From contig NZ_VCQU01000010.1 of NCBI RefSeq assembly GCF_012932915.1, forward strand, positions 1 to 64,000: a stretch of 64,000 bases of DNA, read 5' to 3'. A model generated the notes under the pieces. The model was not told the DNA's origin, ran no database searches, and was given only the letters and a program-made list of their open reading frames with translations. A program made the translations under genes and the position numbers. Source of the stretch: Antrihabitans stalactiti (GTDB lineage Bacteria > Actinomycetota > Actinomycetes > Mycobacteriales > Mycobacteriaceae). Every line of letters starts with the position of its first letter. The first letter of the stretch is position 1. This document shows positions 24,941 through 33,081 of the stretch, in pieces.

Positions 24941-25261
24941 AACGAGCAGTATCCACGATGACTCCGACATGGATTTACACCCCAACTGTGCGTGAGTTTG
25001 GCCCCTCTGGGGGCCAAACTCACGCACGGGACGACGGACCTCGCTGCTGCCGGATATCCAGCCACAAGACGGTGGATTTCCACTCGGAATCCGAGCGAAA
25101 TCCCACCCGATCGAACAGTTCCAAGACTTTGTGCGGTTGGGTACCGCTCGCGCAACTCGGCTCGAATTCAGTACTGCACCTACGTAATGACACTGATCCG
25201 GCCAGGTCGTTTCGAACCCACACTTGCGTCACATCGCATGAACGACTCACTGGGAGAACCA
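24941..25261. other. Intergenic region with one palindromic repeat
   Basis: This 321-bp divergent region between the LuxR gene (minus) and yceI (plus) has no credible gene. It holds palindrome copy 2 at 24988-25027 and the yceI Shine-Dalgarno GGGAG at 25252. Open frames running through it are driven by the repeat sequence. I see no further clear promoter or operator. Confidence 0.6.
24988..25027. repeat. 40-bp palindromic repeat, copy 2 (perfect arms)
   Basis: The arms are a perfect 18 bp each: GTGCGTGAGTTTGGCCCC (24988-25005) and its reverse complement (25010-25027), with a TCTG loop. This is the most symmetric of five copies. It lies between divergent genes, so it cannot be a terminator for both of them. 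Confidence 0.92.
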
Positions 25262-25780
25262 ATGACCACCAACGCCATTTCGTCGAACCGCCAGAACACC
25301 CTCGCGGGTGGCCTGTGGATGGTCGACACGGCGCACAGTTCCGCAACCTTCACCGTCCGAAAGCTCGGGTTCATCGTGAAAGGCTCCGTGCCCATCGGCA
25401 GCGGACAAATCTCGATCGGCCCGGACGGCTACGCCGAACGCGCAGCAGGGACGATCGAACTGTCCGCCATCGACACGGGAAACAAGCGCCGCGACAAGGA
25501 CCTTCGCAAGCCGAACTTCCTCGATCTGGACAACTACCCGATGATGACGTTCGTCGCACGCGACATCGTGCGGACCGAGTCAGGCCTGCAGGTCGCCGGC
25601 GAAGCGCAGGTACGCGGGCAGCAGGTGCCCCTCGAATTCGACGTGTCGGTCGATGGCGATCGGATGATCGCAACCGCCACGCTCGATCGCTGCGCCTTCG
25701 GCCTGAAGGTGCCCCGATTCCTGATCGGCCGGTACGTGTCCGTGACGGTTGAGGCCGTGGTACGCCGCGCGGACCGGTGA
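25262..25780 (+). CDS. YceI-family lipid/isoprenoid-binding protein (paralogue 1)
   Basis: This 172-aa protein has a YceI lipocalin-like barrel: opening motif WMVDTAHSSATFTVRKLGF, then IDTGNKRRDKDLRKPNFLD and YPMMTFVARDI. YceI proteins bind long isoprenoid or fatty-acid ligands. This copy lacks a signal peptide, as do many actinobacterial ones, so it is cytoplasmic. The start is ATG 25262 after a GGGAG Shine-Dalgarno; an in-frame ATG at 25238 is weaker. A second YceI gene lies at 26593. The gene sits between repeat copies 2 and 3. Confidence 0.88.
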   Translation: MTTNAISSNRQNTLAGGLWMVDTAHSSATFTVRKLGFIVKGSVPIGSGQISIGPDGYAERAAGTIELSAIDTGNKRRDKDLRKPNFLDLDNYPMMTFVARDIVRTESGLQVAGEAQVRGQQVPLEFDVSVDGDRMIATATLDRCAFGLKVPRFLIGRYVSVTVEAVVRRADR

Positions 25781-25781
25781 C

Positions 25782-25985
25782 CTAGTCCTCGTCGGTGTCG
25801 CTGGGCCGGGGCGTGCTGGCGAGCAGGTCCTTGCGTAGCTCTTCGAGACGGGTGCCGACCGCCGACGGGCCGCGTCGCGTCAACAACGCGTCGCGGCTCG
25901 GTTCGGCGTCGAGAAGGGTCAGCACTCGTCCCGCGCCGTCTTCGATTGCACGGAAAATGGGAATCAGGATTCGTCTGGCGTCCAA
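25782..25985 (-). CDS. Small hypothetical protein
   Basis: This 67-aa frame starts at TTG 25985 with a GAAGGGGG sequence about 9 bases upstream. It converges on yceI with only 1 bp between stop codons. The predicted product has an amphipathic helix (RRILIPIFRAIEDGAGRVLTL) and a charged tail with LEELRKDLLAS. I do not recognise it. Support is its close fit between neighbours and its helix-like composition. It could be a random frame. Confidence 0.4.
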   Translation of the reverse strand: MDARRILIPIFRAIEDGAGRVLTLLDAEPSRDALLTRRGPSAVGTRLEELRKDLLASTPRPSDTDED

Positions 25986-26023
25986 GGTCGTCGCCCCCTT
26001 CCTCGCACATACCTACCACGCCC

Positions 26024-26063
26024 GTGCGCGCGTCTCACCCCCACAGGGGTGAAAATCACGCAC
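26024..26063. repeat. 40-bp palindromic repeat, copy 3
   Basis: Left arm GTGCGCGCGTCTCACCCC and right arm AGGGGTGAAAATCACGCAC flank a short CAC centre. The arms differ slightly, giving the element a polarity; this copy is in plus orientation. It ends 5 bp before the stop codon of the secreted-protein gene at 26069 and could serve as its terminator structure. Confidence 0.88.
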
Positions 26064-26068
26064 GGTTG

Positions 26069-26488
26069 TCAGCGGAGATTGCCGATGCAATACCCCTGCT
26101 GCGTGCTCGCGAGTTCGAAGGTCCGTGCTTCGCTGCGTTCGTACCCGTCGACGTCGACGTTGACGAATGCGTAACCCGCCGGCGAGCCGTGCCCGGTCAT
26201 GGTCCGGATGGTGTTCGGGTTGAACGTCCTTATATCTAGGAAGTCGTGCTGCTTGCTGTAGAACGGCGGCTCGGTCGAGGCGGTGCCGGACAGCTTCCAT
26301 GTCAGGTCCGCCGGGCACACGTAGGGATAGTCCGGGATATCGGTTCCATACAGTCGTCCTTGCAGGTACTGCGAGACGACCCACGCGGCGTTGTCGCCGT
26401 ACACAGGTTCAGCCGACGCGTTCGACGCTGCGGCACACGAAATCAATGCGGCCGCGGGAATTGCGGCGGCGAGGCGTCGAAACGACAT
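26069..26488 (-). CDS. Secreted protein of unknown function
   Basis: This 139-aa protein has a clear signal peptide (MSFRRLAAAIPAAALISCA, probable cleavage after ASNASA at about 26). The mature domain contains two cysteines (YVCPADL and the near-terminal GYCIGNLR) that could form a disulfide, plus aromatic segments (YPYV, DFLDIRTFNPNTIRTM). I do not recognise the family. The Cys in the signal peptide does not form a convincing lipobox. The gene lies between two YceI genes, downstream of the second YceI on the same strand after a gap of about 100 bp. Confidence 0.68.
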   Translation of the reverse strand: MSFRRLAAAIPAAALISCAAASNASAEPVYGDNAAWVVSQYLQGRLYGTDIPDYPYVCPADLTWKLSGTASTEPPFYSKQHDFLDIRTFNPNTIRTMTGHGSPAGYAFVNVDVDGYERSEARTFELASTQQGYCIGNLR

Positions 26489-26592
26489 CTCCAGGCTCCT
26501 TCGGTCTCGGTCCGGTTGCTACAAGCGTCTTGCAACCGGACCGACGACGTCAGGGGCTAGAGGGCTGGACTTTTGCCACCCTGCCAGGACCG

Positions 26593-27138
26593 CTACTGCG
26601 GCTCGATGAGCTGGATCTCGAGCTCCACCTGGACCGCGTCGCTCAGCATTCCGGGGATCTGCGGACCGACATCGAAGTCGCTGCGCTTGATTTTGCCTAC
26701 CGCGGAGAACCCGGCGTGCCGTTCGCCGGACGGTCCGAACGCTTGCACGCCGCCCCATTCGACGTCGAGGGTGACCGGTGCCGTCTTCGCGCCGAGAGTC
26801 ACTTCGCCCTGGACCGTGAAGTTCGGGGCTACCTGGACGGGTCCGAGGGCGCGGAACGTGATGGTCGGGCGGTGTGCGACGTCGAGGAAGTCGGCGGTGC
26901 GAACGTGCTCGTCACGCTGGGCGTTGCCGGTGTCGAACGAGTCGAGGTGGATAACGGCGCCGATGTCGGCGGCACCGGTCTCGTCGATGACGAACGTCGT
27001 CTCGAATCGGGTGAAGCCGCCGCGGACCTTCGCGATCCCGAGGTGCCGGACGGTGAAGCCGACCGACGAGTGCGCTGTATCCAGGGCCCAGGAGCCTGCG
27101 GCGAGGGCGGCTGTGGTGGAGTCGGTTGAAAGTGTCAT
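26593..27138 (-). CDS. YceI-family lipid/isoprenoid-binding protein (paralogue 2)
   Basis: This 181-aa YceI-fold protein has ALDTAHSSVGFTVRHLGIAKV near the N-terminus, FDTGNAQRDEHVRTADFLDV and PTITFRALGPV in the middle, and FGPSGERHAGFSAVGKIKR near the end. That makes it closer to canonical YceI than paralogue 1. There is no signal peptide. The start is ATG 27138; the frame extends 17 codons further without a better start. It diverges from the MmyB-type regulator gene (101 bp between), a layout that usually means the regulator controls the enzyme or binding protein opposite. Confidence 0.88.
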   Translation of the reverse strand: MTLSTDSTTAALAAGSWALDTAHSSVGFTVRHLGIAKVRGGFTRFETTFVIDETGAADIGAVIHLDSFDTGNAQRDEHVRTADFLDVAHRPTITFRALGPVQVAPNFTVQGEVTLGAKTAPVTLDVEWGGVQAFGPSGERHAGFSAVGKIKRSDFDVGPQIPGMLSDAVQVELEIQLIEPQ

Positions 27139-27239
27139 GCCGACAACGTTGGCCGCGTCGGCGCGATGCAACCAGACCGGCTTGATCATGGCACTGACAG
27201 GGCGAGGCTAAACGGTGCTGTTCGGGGGACGATGGAACC

Positions 27240-28070
27240 ATGGCGAAGTCCGAATTCGGTCAGTTTCTGATCTCCCGGCGCGCGCGGTTGAATCCGGGCG
27301 ACGTGGGCTTGCCGGATTCCGGGAGACGCCGCACGCCCGGACTGCGCCGCGAAGAGGTCGCCGCGCTCGCGGGTGTGAGCGTCGACTATCTGGCTCGGCT
27401 CGAGCAGGGCCGCGACAGTAATCCGTCGGTCTCGATCATCGGAGCGTTGGCCGACACGTTGCAGCTGGACGATGCCGAGCGCAAGCACTTCGGCTGGCTC
27501 GCGATCACGAGTGACAACAAGAGCGCCTGCCCTGGCGATACCCCGGCGGACGAAAAGCTGTCGCCCGCGGTCGAGGCGATTTTGTATTCCGTCGACACAG
27601 CGGCCTTCGTGATCGGGCGAAATCTCGATGTCGTTGGCTGGAACGAGCATTGGGAGAAATTCGCCACGCCACTCGGACTGCTGGACGAGTCGGCTCGGCG
27701 CAACCTTGCGTGGCACACGTTTGCGGCTCCGACGGCGCCCAAGATGATCCGCAACTGGGCAGAAGTGGCGGATTCGTACACTTCCCGACTGCGCGCGGCA
27801 ACGGTTCGATGGCCGAACGATTCCGAATTGAATCGAACAATCGAAGAGCTACAACAGTTTCCCGAGTTCGCGCGGCGCTGGGAGGAGCATCTCGTCGACG
27901 ACAAGACCGGTGGTGTCTTGCGAATCGCGCACCCGCGCAACGGGAATGTGGAATTCGAGTACGAGACCCTCGAGCTCTCGGACCTGTGCTTGGTCGTATG
28001 GCTCACCGAGCGATCCGCGGCTCGCGCCAACGTGCTGCGGCTGGTCGAAGACCGCGCCGTGAACGACTAG
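27240..28070 (+). CDS. XRE-family regulator with MmyB-like ligand-binding domain
   Basis: This is a 276-aa protein. It has an N-terminal XRE helix-turn-helix (about 5-80, with LRREEVAALAGVSVDYLARLEQG, here containing the RREEVA pattern typical of the group) and a C-terminal MmyB-like PAS-type ligand-binding domain (about 105-265, with WNEHWEKFAT and HPRNGNVEFEYETLEL). In streptomycetes and mycolata such regulators bind fatty acids or other small hydrophobic ligands and control a divergently transcribed gene, here a YceI protein. The start is ATG 27240. The stop codon overlaps the convergent acyltransferase stop in a CTAG. Confidence 0.87.
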   Translation: MAKSEFGQFLISRRARLNPGDVGLPDSGRRRTPGLRREEVAALAGVSVDYLARLEQGRDSNPSVSIIGALADTLQLDDAERKHFGWLAITSDNKSACPGDTPADEKLSPAVEAILYSVDTAAFVIGRNLDVVGWNEHWEKFATPLGLLDESARRNLAWHTFAAPTAPKMIRNWAEVADSYTSRLRAATVRWPNDSELNRTIEELQQFPEFARRWEEHLVDDKTGGVLRIAHPRNGNVEFEYETLELSDLCLVVWLTERSAARANVLRLVEDRAVND

Positions 28071-28648
28071 CTGCTCGACTCCTCGCGCAACCGGGGCTCG
28101 GTGCGGTTCTCGGGATTGATGCCGAGCTTGTCGGAATAGAACTCGCGAACGAGGTTCATGTCTGCACCGATGTCACCGGTCGGGGTGAACGTCGGCCCCA
28201 CGCCGACCGTTTTCGTCGCCCCGTCGATGAAACCGAGTGAAATCGGCAAGCCGGTCTGCTGGGAGATCCGGTAGAAGCCGGACTTCCAAAACTCGGTCTT
28301 GGTCCGGGTGCCCTCGGCGGCGATGCACAACAGGAACGATTCGTTGCCTTTCGCGGTCTCCAGCAACGCGCGGATGGTCTCGCCAGGGTTGGCTCGATCG
28401 AGCGGCACCCCACCGGTAGCTCGGAGCAGGGGAGCGAACGGACCCTTGAAGAATTCCTTCTTGATGAGCACGGTCGGCTGCACGCGGCTGCTCCAGCACA
28501 TGGCGATGGTGGCCACCCAGTCCCAGTTCGACGTATGCGGCGCGCCGACGAGGATTCCCTTCTGCGGCACCGTGCCAACGGTCTTCCAACGTGCGACGCG
28601 CAGCGCGGCGCGCGCGATGGCTCTGCGGATGCGGAATCCTCGATTCAT
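28067..28648 (-). CDS. 1-acyl-sn-glycerol-3-phosphate acyltransferase-like protein
   Basis: This 193-aa PlsC-type acyltransferase has the catalytic HxxxxD motif as HTSNWD (about 38-43), the glycerol-phosphate EGTR motif (about 115-118) and a substrate-binding KKEFFKGPFAPLLRATGG region. It is short and has no strong membrane helix, like the small acyltransferases of actinobacteria thought to acylate lysophosphatidic acid or other lysolipids. The start ATG 28648 gives a full-length family member. It converges on the MmyB regulator with overlapping stops (CTAG) and ends the minus-strand group that begins with the Rieske gene's neighbour region. Confidence 0.85.
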   Translation of the reverse strand: MNRGFRIRRAIARAALRVARWKTVGTVPQKGILVGAPHTSNWDWVATIAMCWSSRVQPTVLIKKEFFKGPFAPLLRATGGVPLDRANPGETIRALLETAKGNESFLLCIAAEGTRTKTEFWKSGFYRISQQTGLPISLGFIDGATKTVGVGPTFTPTGDIGADMNLVREFYSDKLGINPENRTEPRLREESSS

Positions 28649-28663
28649 ACCGCGAACGTTAGC

Positions 28664-29110
28664 TCAGCCGATCACCACCGAGTCGCCTTGAACCGACACG
28701 CTCCTCGGTGCGAGCGGGGCAGACGCCGGACCGACGCGGACCGATCCGTCGAGATTGAACTTGCTGCCATGGCACGGACAGTTGATGGTGCCGCCGGAGA
28801 CGTCGGACACATTGCACCCGGCATGTGGACACGTTGCTGAGAAACCGCGGAAATCGCCGCTGCTGGGCTGGGTGACGACGACGTCGCCAAGGACGGCGCC
28901 GCCACCGACCGGGATGTCGCCGGCGTTCACGGTCGCAGGGGCGCTTTTCGGATCCTTGCTGGTAGCGGGTGCTGCCGACGCACGTGCATTGTTCGACAAC
29001 GCGCTGGCGGCAGCCAGTGTGGCGGCGGCAACGCCGATGCCGGCGACGATCGTCCGGCGCGGGAATTCCGCGGTGTCGTTGCGCTGGGGATTGTGTTCGA
29101 GGTGTTGCAT
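28664..29110 (-). CDS. Tat-exported Rieske [2Fe-2S] protein
   Basis: This is a 148-aa protein. It has an N-terminal twin-arginine signal (FPRRTIVAG at about 17-25, a hydrophobic stretch and ASA near 46) and a single Rieske domain (about 60-148). Cluster ligands are Cys94/His96 in CPHAGC and Cys111/His114 in CPCHGS, with Cys99/Cys113 as the structural disulfide. It is therefore a high-potential Rieske protein outside the membrane, and no cytochrome b or oxygenase partner is adjacent. The start is ATG 29110, behind a GAGGAG Shine-Dalgarno. The open frame upstream to 29224 was rejected because the Tat signal fits the shorter form. Confidence 0.88.
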   Translation of the reverse strand: MQHLEHNPQRNDTAEFPRRTIVAGIGVAAATLAAASALSNNARASAAPATSKDPKSAPATVNAGDIPVGGGAVLGDVVVTQPSSGDFRGFSATCPHAGCNVSDVSGGTINCPCHGSKFNLDGSVRVGPASAPLAPRSVSVQGDSVVIG

Positions 29111-29217
29111 GGCTGGTCGCTCCTCGTTCGGGCTGCGTATCGATGGGACCGCTCTTTGGAGAACGAACACCGCGCCCGACCGGTTCAACCGCAGCGGCGC
29201 GGCGCAATAATGCTGCT

Positions 29218-29553
29218 GTGACATACGACGCGGAACTGGCCGATCGGATTCGAGAAATTGTCGCGTCGGAGCGGGGCGTCGACGAGAAGCGAATGTTCGG
29301 CGGGCTGGCGTTTCTGATCGGCGGGAACATGGCCGTCAGCGCGAGTGGCAAGGGCGGGCTGATGGTCCGGGTGGATCCCGATAGCGCGCCTGAGCTGCTC
29401 AGAGCCGGCCAGGTCGAGCCGATGGTGATGCGGGGACGCGAGATGCTCGGCTGGCTGCGAGTCGATGCAGAAGCGGTGCAAGACGACGCCGACTTGCTGA
29501 CCTGGGTAAATCGCGGAATCGCGTATGCGAAAGCGTTACCTCGCAAGAGTTAA
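29218..29553 (+). CDS. TfoX/Sxy N-terminal domain protein
   Basis: This 111-aa single-domain protein resembles the N-terminal domain of TfoX/Sxy: KRMFGGLAFLIGGNMAVS and GLMVRVDPDS followed by MLGWLRVDAE. Stand-alone copies are common in actinobacteria, where no link to competence is known. The start is GTG 29218; the longer frame is a shadow of the Rieske gene. It is divergent from the Rieske gene with 107 bp between starts. Confidence 0.8.
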   Translation: MTYDAELADRIREIVASERGVDEKRMFGGLAFLIGGNMAVSASGKGGLMVRVDPDSAPELLRAGQVEPMVMRGREMLGWLRVDAEAVQDDADLLTWVNRGIAYAKALPRKS

Positions 29554-29635
29554 CCGGCGTTTGAGGAGACCGAACGGTTATCCGGCTGTTACGATCTCGG
29601 GACCCGCTTTAGAATAAACCGAAGGTAGGACCGCG

Positions 29636-30592
29636 GTGAATCGTCGCGTAAGAACTCTCTTGACCAGTGTTTTCGCCATGATCGCGGCGCTGTGCGTAGT
29701 CACAGTGCCCGGCGTCGGAACAGCACAGGCTGATACCTCCTTGGTATATGTGCATTCCGCGGCGATGAACAAAGACATTCCAGTGATGGTCCTGAAGGCT
29801 GCAGGTGGAGGCCCCGCCCCGACCTTCTACCTGTTGGACGGTCTACGGGCCCCAGACAACGACAGTGGCTGGCTGATCAACACCGACGTCGTGAGCTTCT
29901 TTGCAGGCAAGCACGTCAACGTCGCCATTCCGTTCGGTGGCGGCGGCACGTTCTACTCCGACTGGCAGCGTGACGACCCGAGGCTCGGGCACGTCAGGTG
30001 GGAGACGTTCCTGACGAACGAGCTCCCGGCCTACATGAAGTCGCAGTTCAACAGTGACGGCGTGAACAACGCCATCGCAGGACTGTCGATGAGTGGAACG
30101 TCGGCGCTGAACCTGGCGACGCACCGGCCGGACTTCTACAAGGCCGTCGCGTCCTACAGCGGATACCCGACGGCGAGCAGCCCGGGCTTTGCGCAGGGCA
30201 TTCAGATCTCGGTCGGCGAAATGGGCGGCAATGCTGCCAACATGTGGGGCATCTGGCCCGGTGGCGACTGGCTCCGTAACGATCCGTTGCTGAACGTCGG
30301 CGCGTTGCGTGGCAAGGCTGTGTACGTTTCGGCAGGCCTCGGCGCACCGGCTCCGACCGACGCATCGGTCAACCCGGCCAGCAGGAGCTTCGATCCGGTC
30401 CGGTTCGCACAGCTCGTTCCGTTGGAAACTGCCGCAGGCATCAGCTCGCAGACCTTCATCCCCGCGGTGCAGCTCGCAGGCGCCAAGGTTCAGGTCAACG
30501 TCACTCCGGTCGGTATCCACTGGTGGAACCACTGGCAGGATCGCTTGCACGAGTCCTGGTACGGCACGATCGCCCCGGCAATCGGAGCCTGA
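29636..30592 (+). CDS. Secreted mycolyltransferase (antigen 85 / esterase D family)
   Basis: This 318-aa alpha/beta-hydrolase is exported by a Sec signal peptide (hydrophobic 8-28, cleavage after GTAQA at about 32). The Ag85 pattern is clear: AIPFGGGGTFYSDW (about 97-110), nucleophile motif GLSMSG with Ser151, and C-terminal His in GIHWWNHWQD. Such enzymes transfer mycolic acids between trehalose monomycolate and arabinogalactan or trehalose in the cell envelope, so this gene marks a mycolate-producing host. The start is GTG 29636 after an AAGGTAGG Shine-Dalgarno. A strong terminator follows 12 bp past the stop. The gene is monocistronic. Confidence 0.93.
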   Translation: MNRRVRTLLTSVFAMIAALCVVTVPGVGTAQADTSLVYVHSAAMNKDIPVMVLKAAGGGPAPTFYLLDGLRAPDNDSGWLINTDVVSFFAGKHVNVAIPFGGGGTFYSDWQRDDPRLGHVRWETFLTNELPAYMKSQFNSDGVNNAIAGLSMSGTSALNLATHRPDFYKAVASYSGYPTASSPGFAQGIQISVGEMGGNAANMWGIWPGGDWLRNDPLLNVGALRGKAVYVSAGLGAPAPTDASVNPASRSFDPVRFAQLVPLETAAGISSQTFIPAVQLAGAKVQVNVTPVGIHWWNHWQDRLHESWYGTIAPAIGA

Positions 30593-30604
30593 CGCTCTAG
30601 CGGT

Positions 30605-30648
30605 AATCCCCGTACAGCTGGCCTCAAAGGGTCGGCTGTGCGGGGATT
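30605..30648. terminator. Hairpin terminator
   Basis: Stem arms AATCCCCG (30605-30612) and CGGGGATT (30641-30648) continue inward with six more pairs (TACAGC against GCTGTG, one wobble). A TT end is followed by TCTGCG. It terminates the mycolyltransferase gene and, on the other strand, the ClC gene that converges on it. Confidence 0.82.
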
Positions 30649-30663
30649 TCTGCGTATCTGGAG

Positions 30664-32703
30664 CTAGCGCGTAGGTGCGAGAAGCGCTTTGACGTGGTCG
30701 AGCTCTGCGGGTTCCCCGAGCAGCGTCACCACGTCGCCGCTCTGGAAGTTGCTTCCCGCAGCGCCGGCGAGCACGCTGTCGCCGCGGGTGATCGACACGA
30801 CGATGACGTCGTTGGGAAGCGTGTTGTCGCCCAGAGCCTTCCCGACGAGCGCCGAGCCTGCGTCGACCTGTACATCGACAAGGTCGGCGTGTGCCGATAT
30901 CCGGGAGAATCGGTGCACGTCGGCTTCCGCGGCTACCCGGTAGGCGTGCACGATTTCGCGAACGCCGACGATCCCACGGACCTCTCGCTTGGCATCCAAC
31001 ACCGTCAACCAGCGGTGGGTGCCGTGCAGTGCATCGAGTGCGTCGTCGAGTTTGGCGTCATCGGCAACGGTCGGCGCGCCCGCCTCGACCCTTCGCGATA
31101 CGGCGATGCCCATCGGTCCGCCGCTGAGTTGGTCGCTGTACGCGGACCCGACGAATCGCGATTGCGCGTCGACCACGGGCGCGCCGGGAACCGCCGCCGA
31201 CCGCAGCTGTTCCAAGGCTTCGCCGATCGGCAGGTCGCCGCGGAGCACGAGCTTGGGTGCCGACATCGCGTCGACCACCGACGCACGACCCAACAATGGC
31301 AGCCCGGCGCGCAACCGCGCGGACCGCGCTTCTTCCCGGTTCTGTGCCTGGGCGCGGTAGATCGTCTCGCCCGACCGTCTGACGATGAGGTAGGACAGCC
31401 CGACCGCGGCCATGGCGGGCGCGAGGATCGTGATGCTGCTGGTCATCTCGGCAACCATCAGCATGACGGCGAGCGGCACTCGGGCGATACTCCCGAAACA
31501 CGCCATCATGCCGACGATGACGAACGGCGCCGGACTGTCCGGCACGGCAGGTGCGAACGGTTCGAGTATTCGCCAGATTGCGGCGCCGGTGAATGCGCCG
31601 ATCACTAGACCCGGACCGAAGATTCCACCGGATCCGCCGGTACCGATCGACAGCGATGTGGCAAGGATCTTCGCCACCGGCAAAATCAAGATCACCCACA
31701 GCGGCATCGCCAGCAGGCCGTCGCGGTCCAGACCGTTCTGCACCCAGCCGTAGCCGCTACCAAGGATTTCCGGGATACCCAGCGCGAGCAAACCGACCAG
31801 CAGGCCGCCGATCGCGGGCTTCACCATGCGGCTACCGGGGAGGCGACGGGTGATGTCGACCGTGAAGTAGAAGGTCTTCGCGAAGAGCAGACCGATCAGG
31901 CCTGCGCAGATTCCGATGATGGCGAACCACACGAGTTGCAGCGGCTCGTCGAACTTGTATGTGCTTGCGGCGGAACCGAAAAGCGGGTCGAATCCCAGGA
32001 ACGCCCCGTAGACCGTATAGCTGACGATCGAGGTGAAGAGGCCGGGAATGATGGCCTCGAATTCGAAGTCGTCCTTGTAAACGATTGCACCACAGAGCAA
32101 TGCGCCGCCGACCGGAGCGCCGAAGATTGCCCCGATCCCGGACCCGATACCGACCGCAACGGCGATTCGGCCGTCCTTCGGGGTGAGGTCCAGGGTGCGA
32201 GCGAGCAAGGAGCCGAACCCTGCCGAGATCTGCGCTGTCGGTCCTTCCCGTCCCGCGGAACCGCCCGACCCGATCGTGATCGCGGAGGCGACGAGTTTGA
32301 CGAAGACGGCGCGCATCCGAATCATTCGCGGGTTTTTGTTGACCGCCTCGATAGCTGCGTCGGTCCCGTGACCTTCTGCTTCGGGCGCCCAGGTGAAAAC
32401 GATGATGCCCGAAAGCAATCCACCGAGCGCGACGACCAGCGGTATGGCCCAAGGTCGGGTGAACTCGCCGCTGCCCTTCGCACCACCGTCGCCGATGGGT
32501 GCGGGCGGCGTATAGCCACCGAGCGTTTCGAGAAACAGATGCGTCGACGCGGTGAGGGTCGCGAAGAACACGGCAGCGCCAAGTCCGGCGATGATGCCGA
32601 TCGCGGTGCCAAGGGCGAGCCATTTCTGAAGATAGCTCGCTCTTCGGAGCCAGCCACCCAATGCAGTACCAACGGACATTAGCCACTGCCGGACCGCGAT
32701 CAT
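30664..32703 (-). CDS. ClC-family chloride channel/antiporter with CBS and TrkA-C domains
   Basis: This is a 679-aa protein. It has a ClC membrane domain (about 25-440) with ion-pathway motifs GSGGSAGREGP (gating Glu in GREGP) and GTGGSGGIFGPGL. A cytoplasmic pair of CBS domains follows (about 475-590), then a TrkA-C/RCK-C domain (about 600-675, with LVDVQVDAGSALVGKAL and FQSGDVVTLLGE). The extra TrkA-C domain suggests nucleotide or ion regulation. It would move chloride, or exchange Cl-/H+, across the inner membrane. The start is ATG 32703; an internal ATG 24 bases on is possible. It converges on the mycolyltransferase gene and is divergent from cbtB. Confidence 0.9.
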   Translation of the reverse strand: MIAVRQWLMSVGTALGGWLRRASYLQKWLALGTAIGIIAGLGAAVFFATLTASTHLFLETLGGYTPPAPIGDGGAKGSGEFTRPWAIPLVVALGGLLSGIIVFTWAPEAEGHGTDAAIEAVNKNPRMIRMRAVFVKLVASAITIGSGGSAGREGPTAQISAGFGSLLARTLDLTPKDGRIAVAVGIGSGIGAIFGAPVGGALLCGAIVYKDDFEFEAIIPGLFTSIVSYTVYGAFLGFDPLFGSAASTYKFDEPLQLVWFAIIGICAGLIGLLFAKTFYFTVDITRRLPGSRMVKPAIGGLLVGLLALGIPEILGSGYGWVQNGLDRDGLLAMPLWVILILPVAKILATSLSIGTGGSGGIFGPGLVIGAFTGAAIWRILEPFAPAVPDSPAPFVIVGMMACFGSIARVPLAVMLMVAEMTSSITILAPAMAAVGLSYLIVRRSGETIYRAQAQNREEARSARLRAGLPLLGRASVVDAMSAPKLVLRGDLPIGEALEQLRSAAVPGAPVVDAQSRFVGSAYSDQLSGGPMGIAVSRRVEAGAPTVADDAKLDDALDALHGTHRWLTVLDAKREVRGIVGVREIVHAYRVAAEADVHRFSRISAHADLVDVQVDAGSALVGKALGDNTLPNDVIVVSITRGDSVLAGAAGSNFQSGDVVTLLGEPAELDHVKALLAPTR

Positions 32704-32829
32704 GATGCACTTTAGCCCGACAGGAAGTAATTGATCTGTTGATCAAGAATGAATCGGCAGAGTACGCTGAGCCTCGTCGTCAGGGCTATTTCGATCTGCT
32801 AATTATCGCAATTGCTCCCAGGAGGATCC

Positions 32830-33024
32830 ATGGCATTCGTTGCCTCGCCGAGCCGCGCTACCGAGTCCATCGGTTCGATGCTCATGCTGGTCGGCGCAGT
32901 CCTACTCGCGCTCCTGACTTTGTACTTGGTCGGTTTCGATCAAGGCGCATTGTCGCGTAGTGGCCTGTATCTGCATGAACTCATGCACGACGGCAGGCAT
33001 TTGCTCGGCCTTCCCTGCCACTGA
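32830..33024 (+). CDS. cbtB: CbtB-type cobalt transporter small subunit, orphan
   Basis: This 64-aa protein has one membrane helix (about 17-35) and the conserved C-terminal histidine block LYLHELMHDGRHLLGLPCH (His49, His53, His57 and His64). That is the signature of CbtB, the small subunit proposed to work with CbtA in cobalt uptake. A strong GGAGGA Shine-Dalgarno lies just before ATG 32830. No cbtA follows, since the next gene encodes an NAD(P)-binding protein. I found no cobalamin-riboswitch core (GCCACTG) in the 126 bp upstream. cbtA may be elsewhere or lost. Confidence 0.85.
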   Translation: MAFVASPSRATESIGSMLMLVGAVLLALLTLYLVGFDQGALSRSGLYLHELMHDGRHLLGLPCH

Positions 33025-33081
33025 CGGTCGTTCCAGATTTGTGGTATATCGCGGCTCGGTGGCGCGATTTACCTTTCTTGC

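Noticed and set aside
22208-25027. Longer start for the LuxR ATPase gene at 25027
   Set aside because: The extension begins inside palindromic repeat copy 2; ATG 24940 places the VGR..E ATPase opening at the normal N-terminus.
32704-32829. Cobalamin riboswitch upstream of cbtB
   Set aside because: No GCCACTG core or long structured leader was found by eye in 126 bp.
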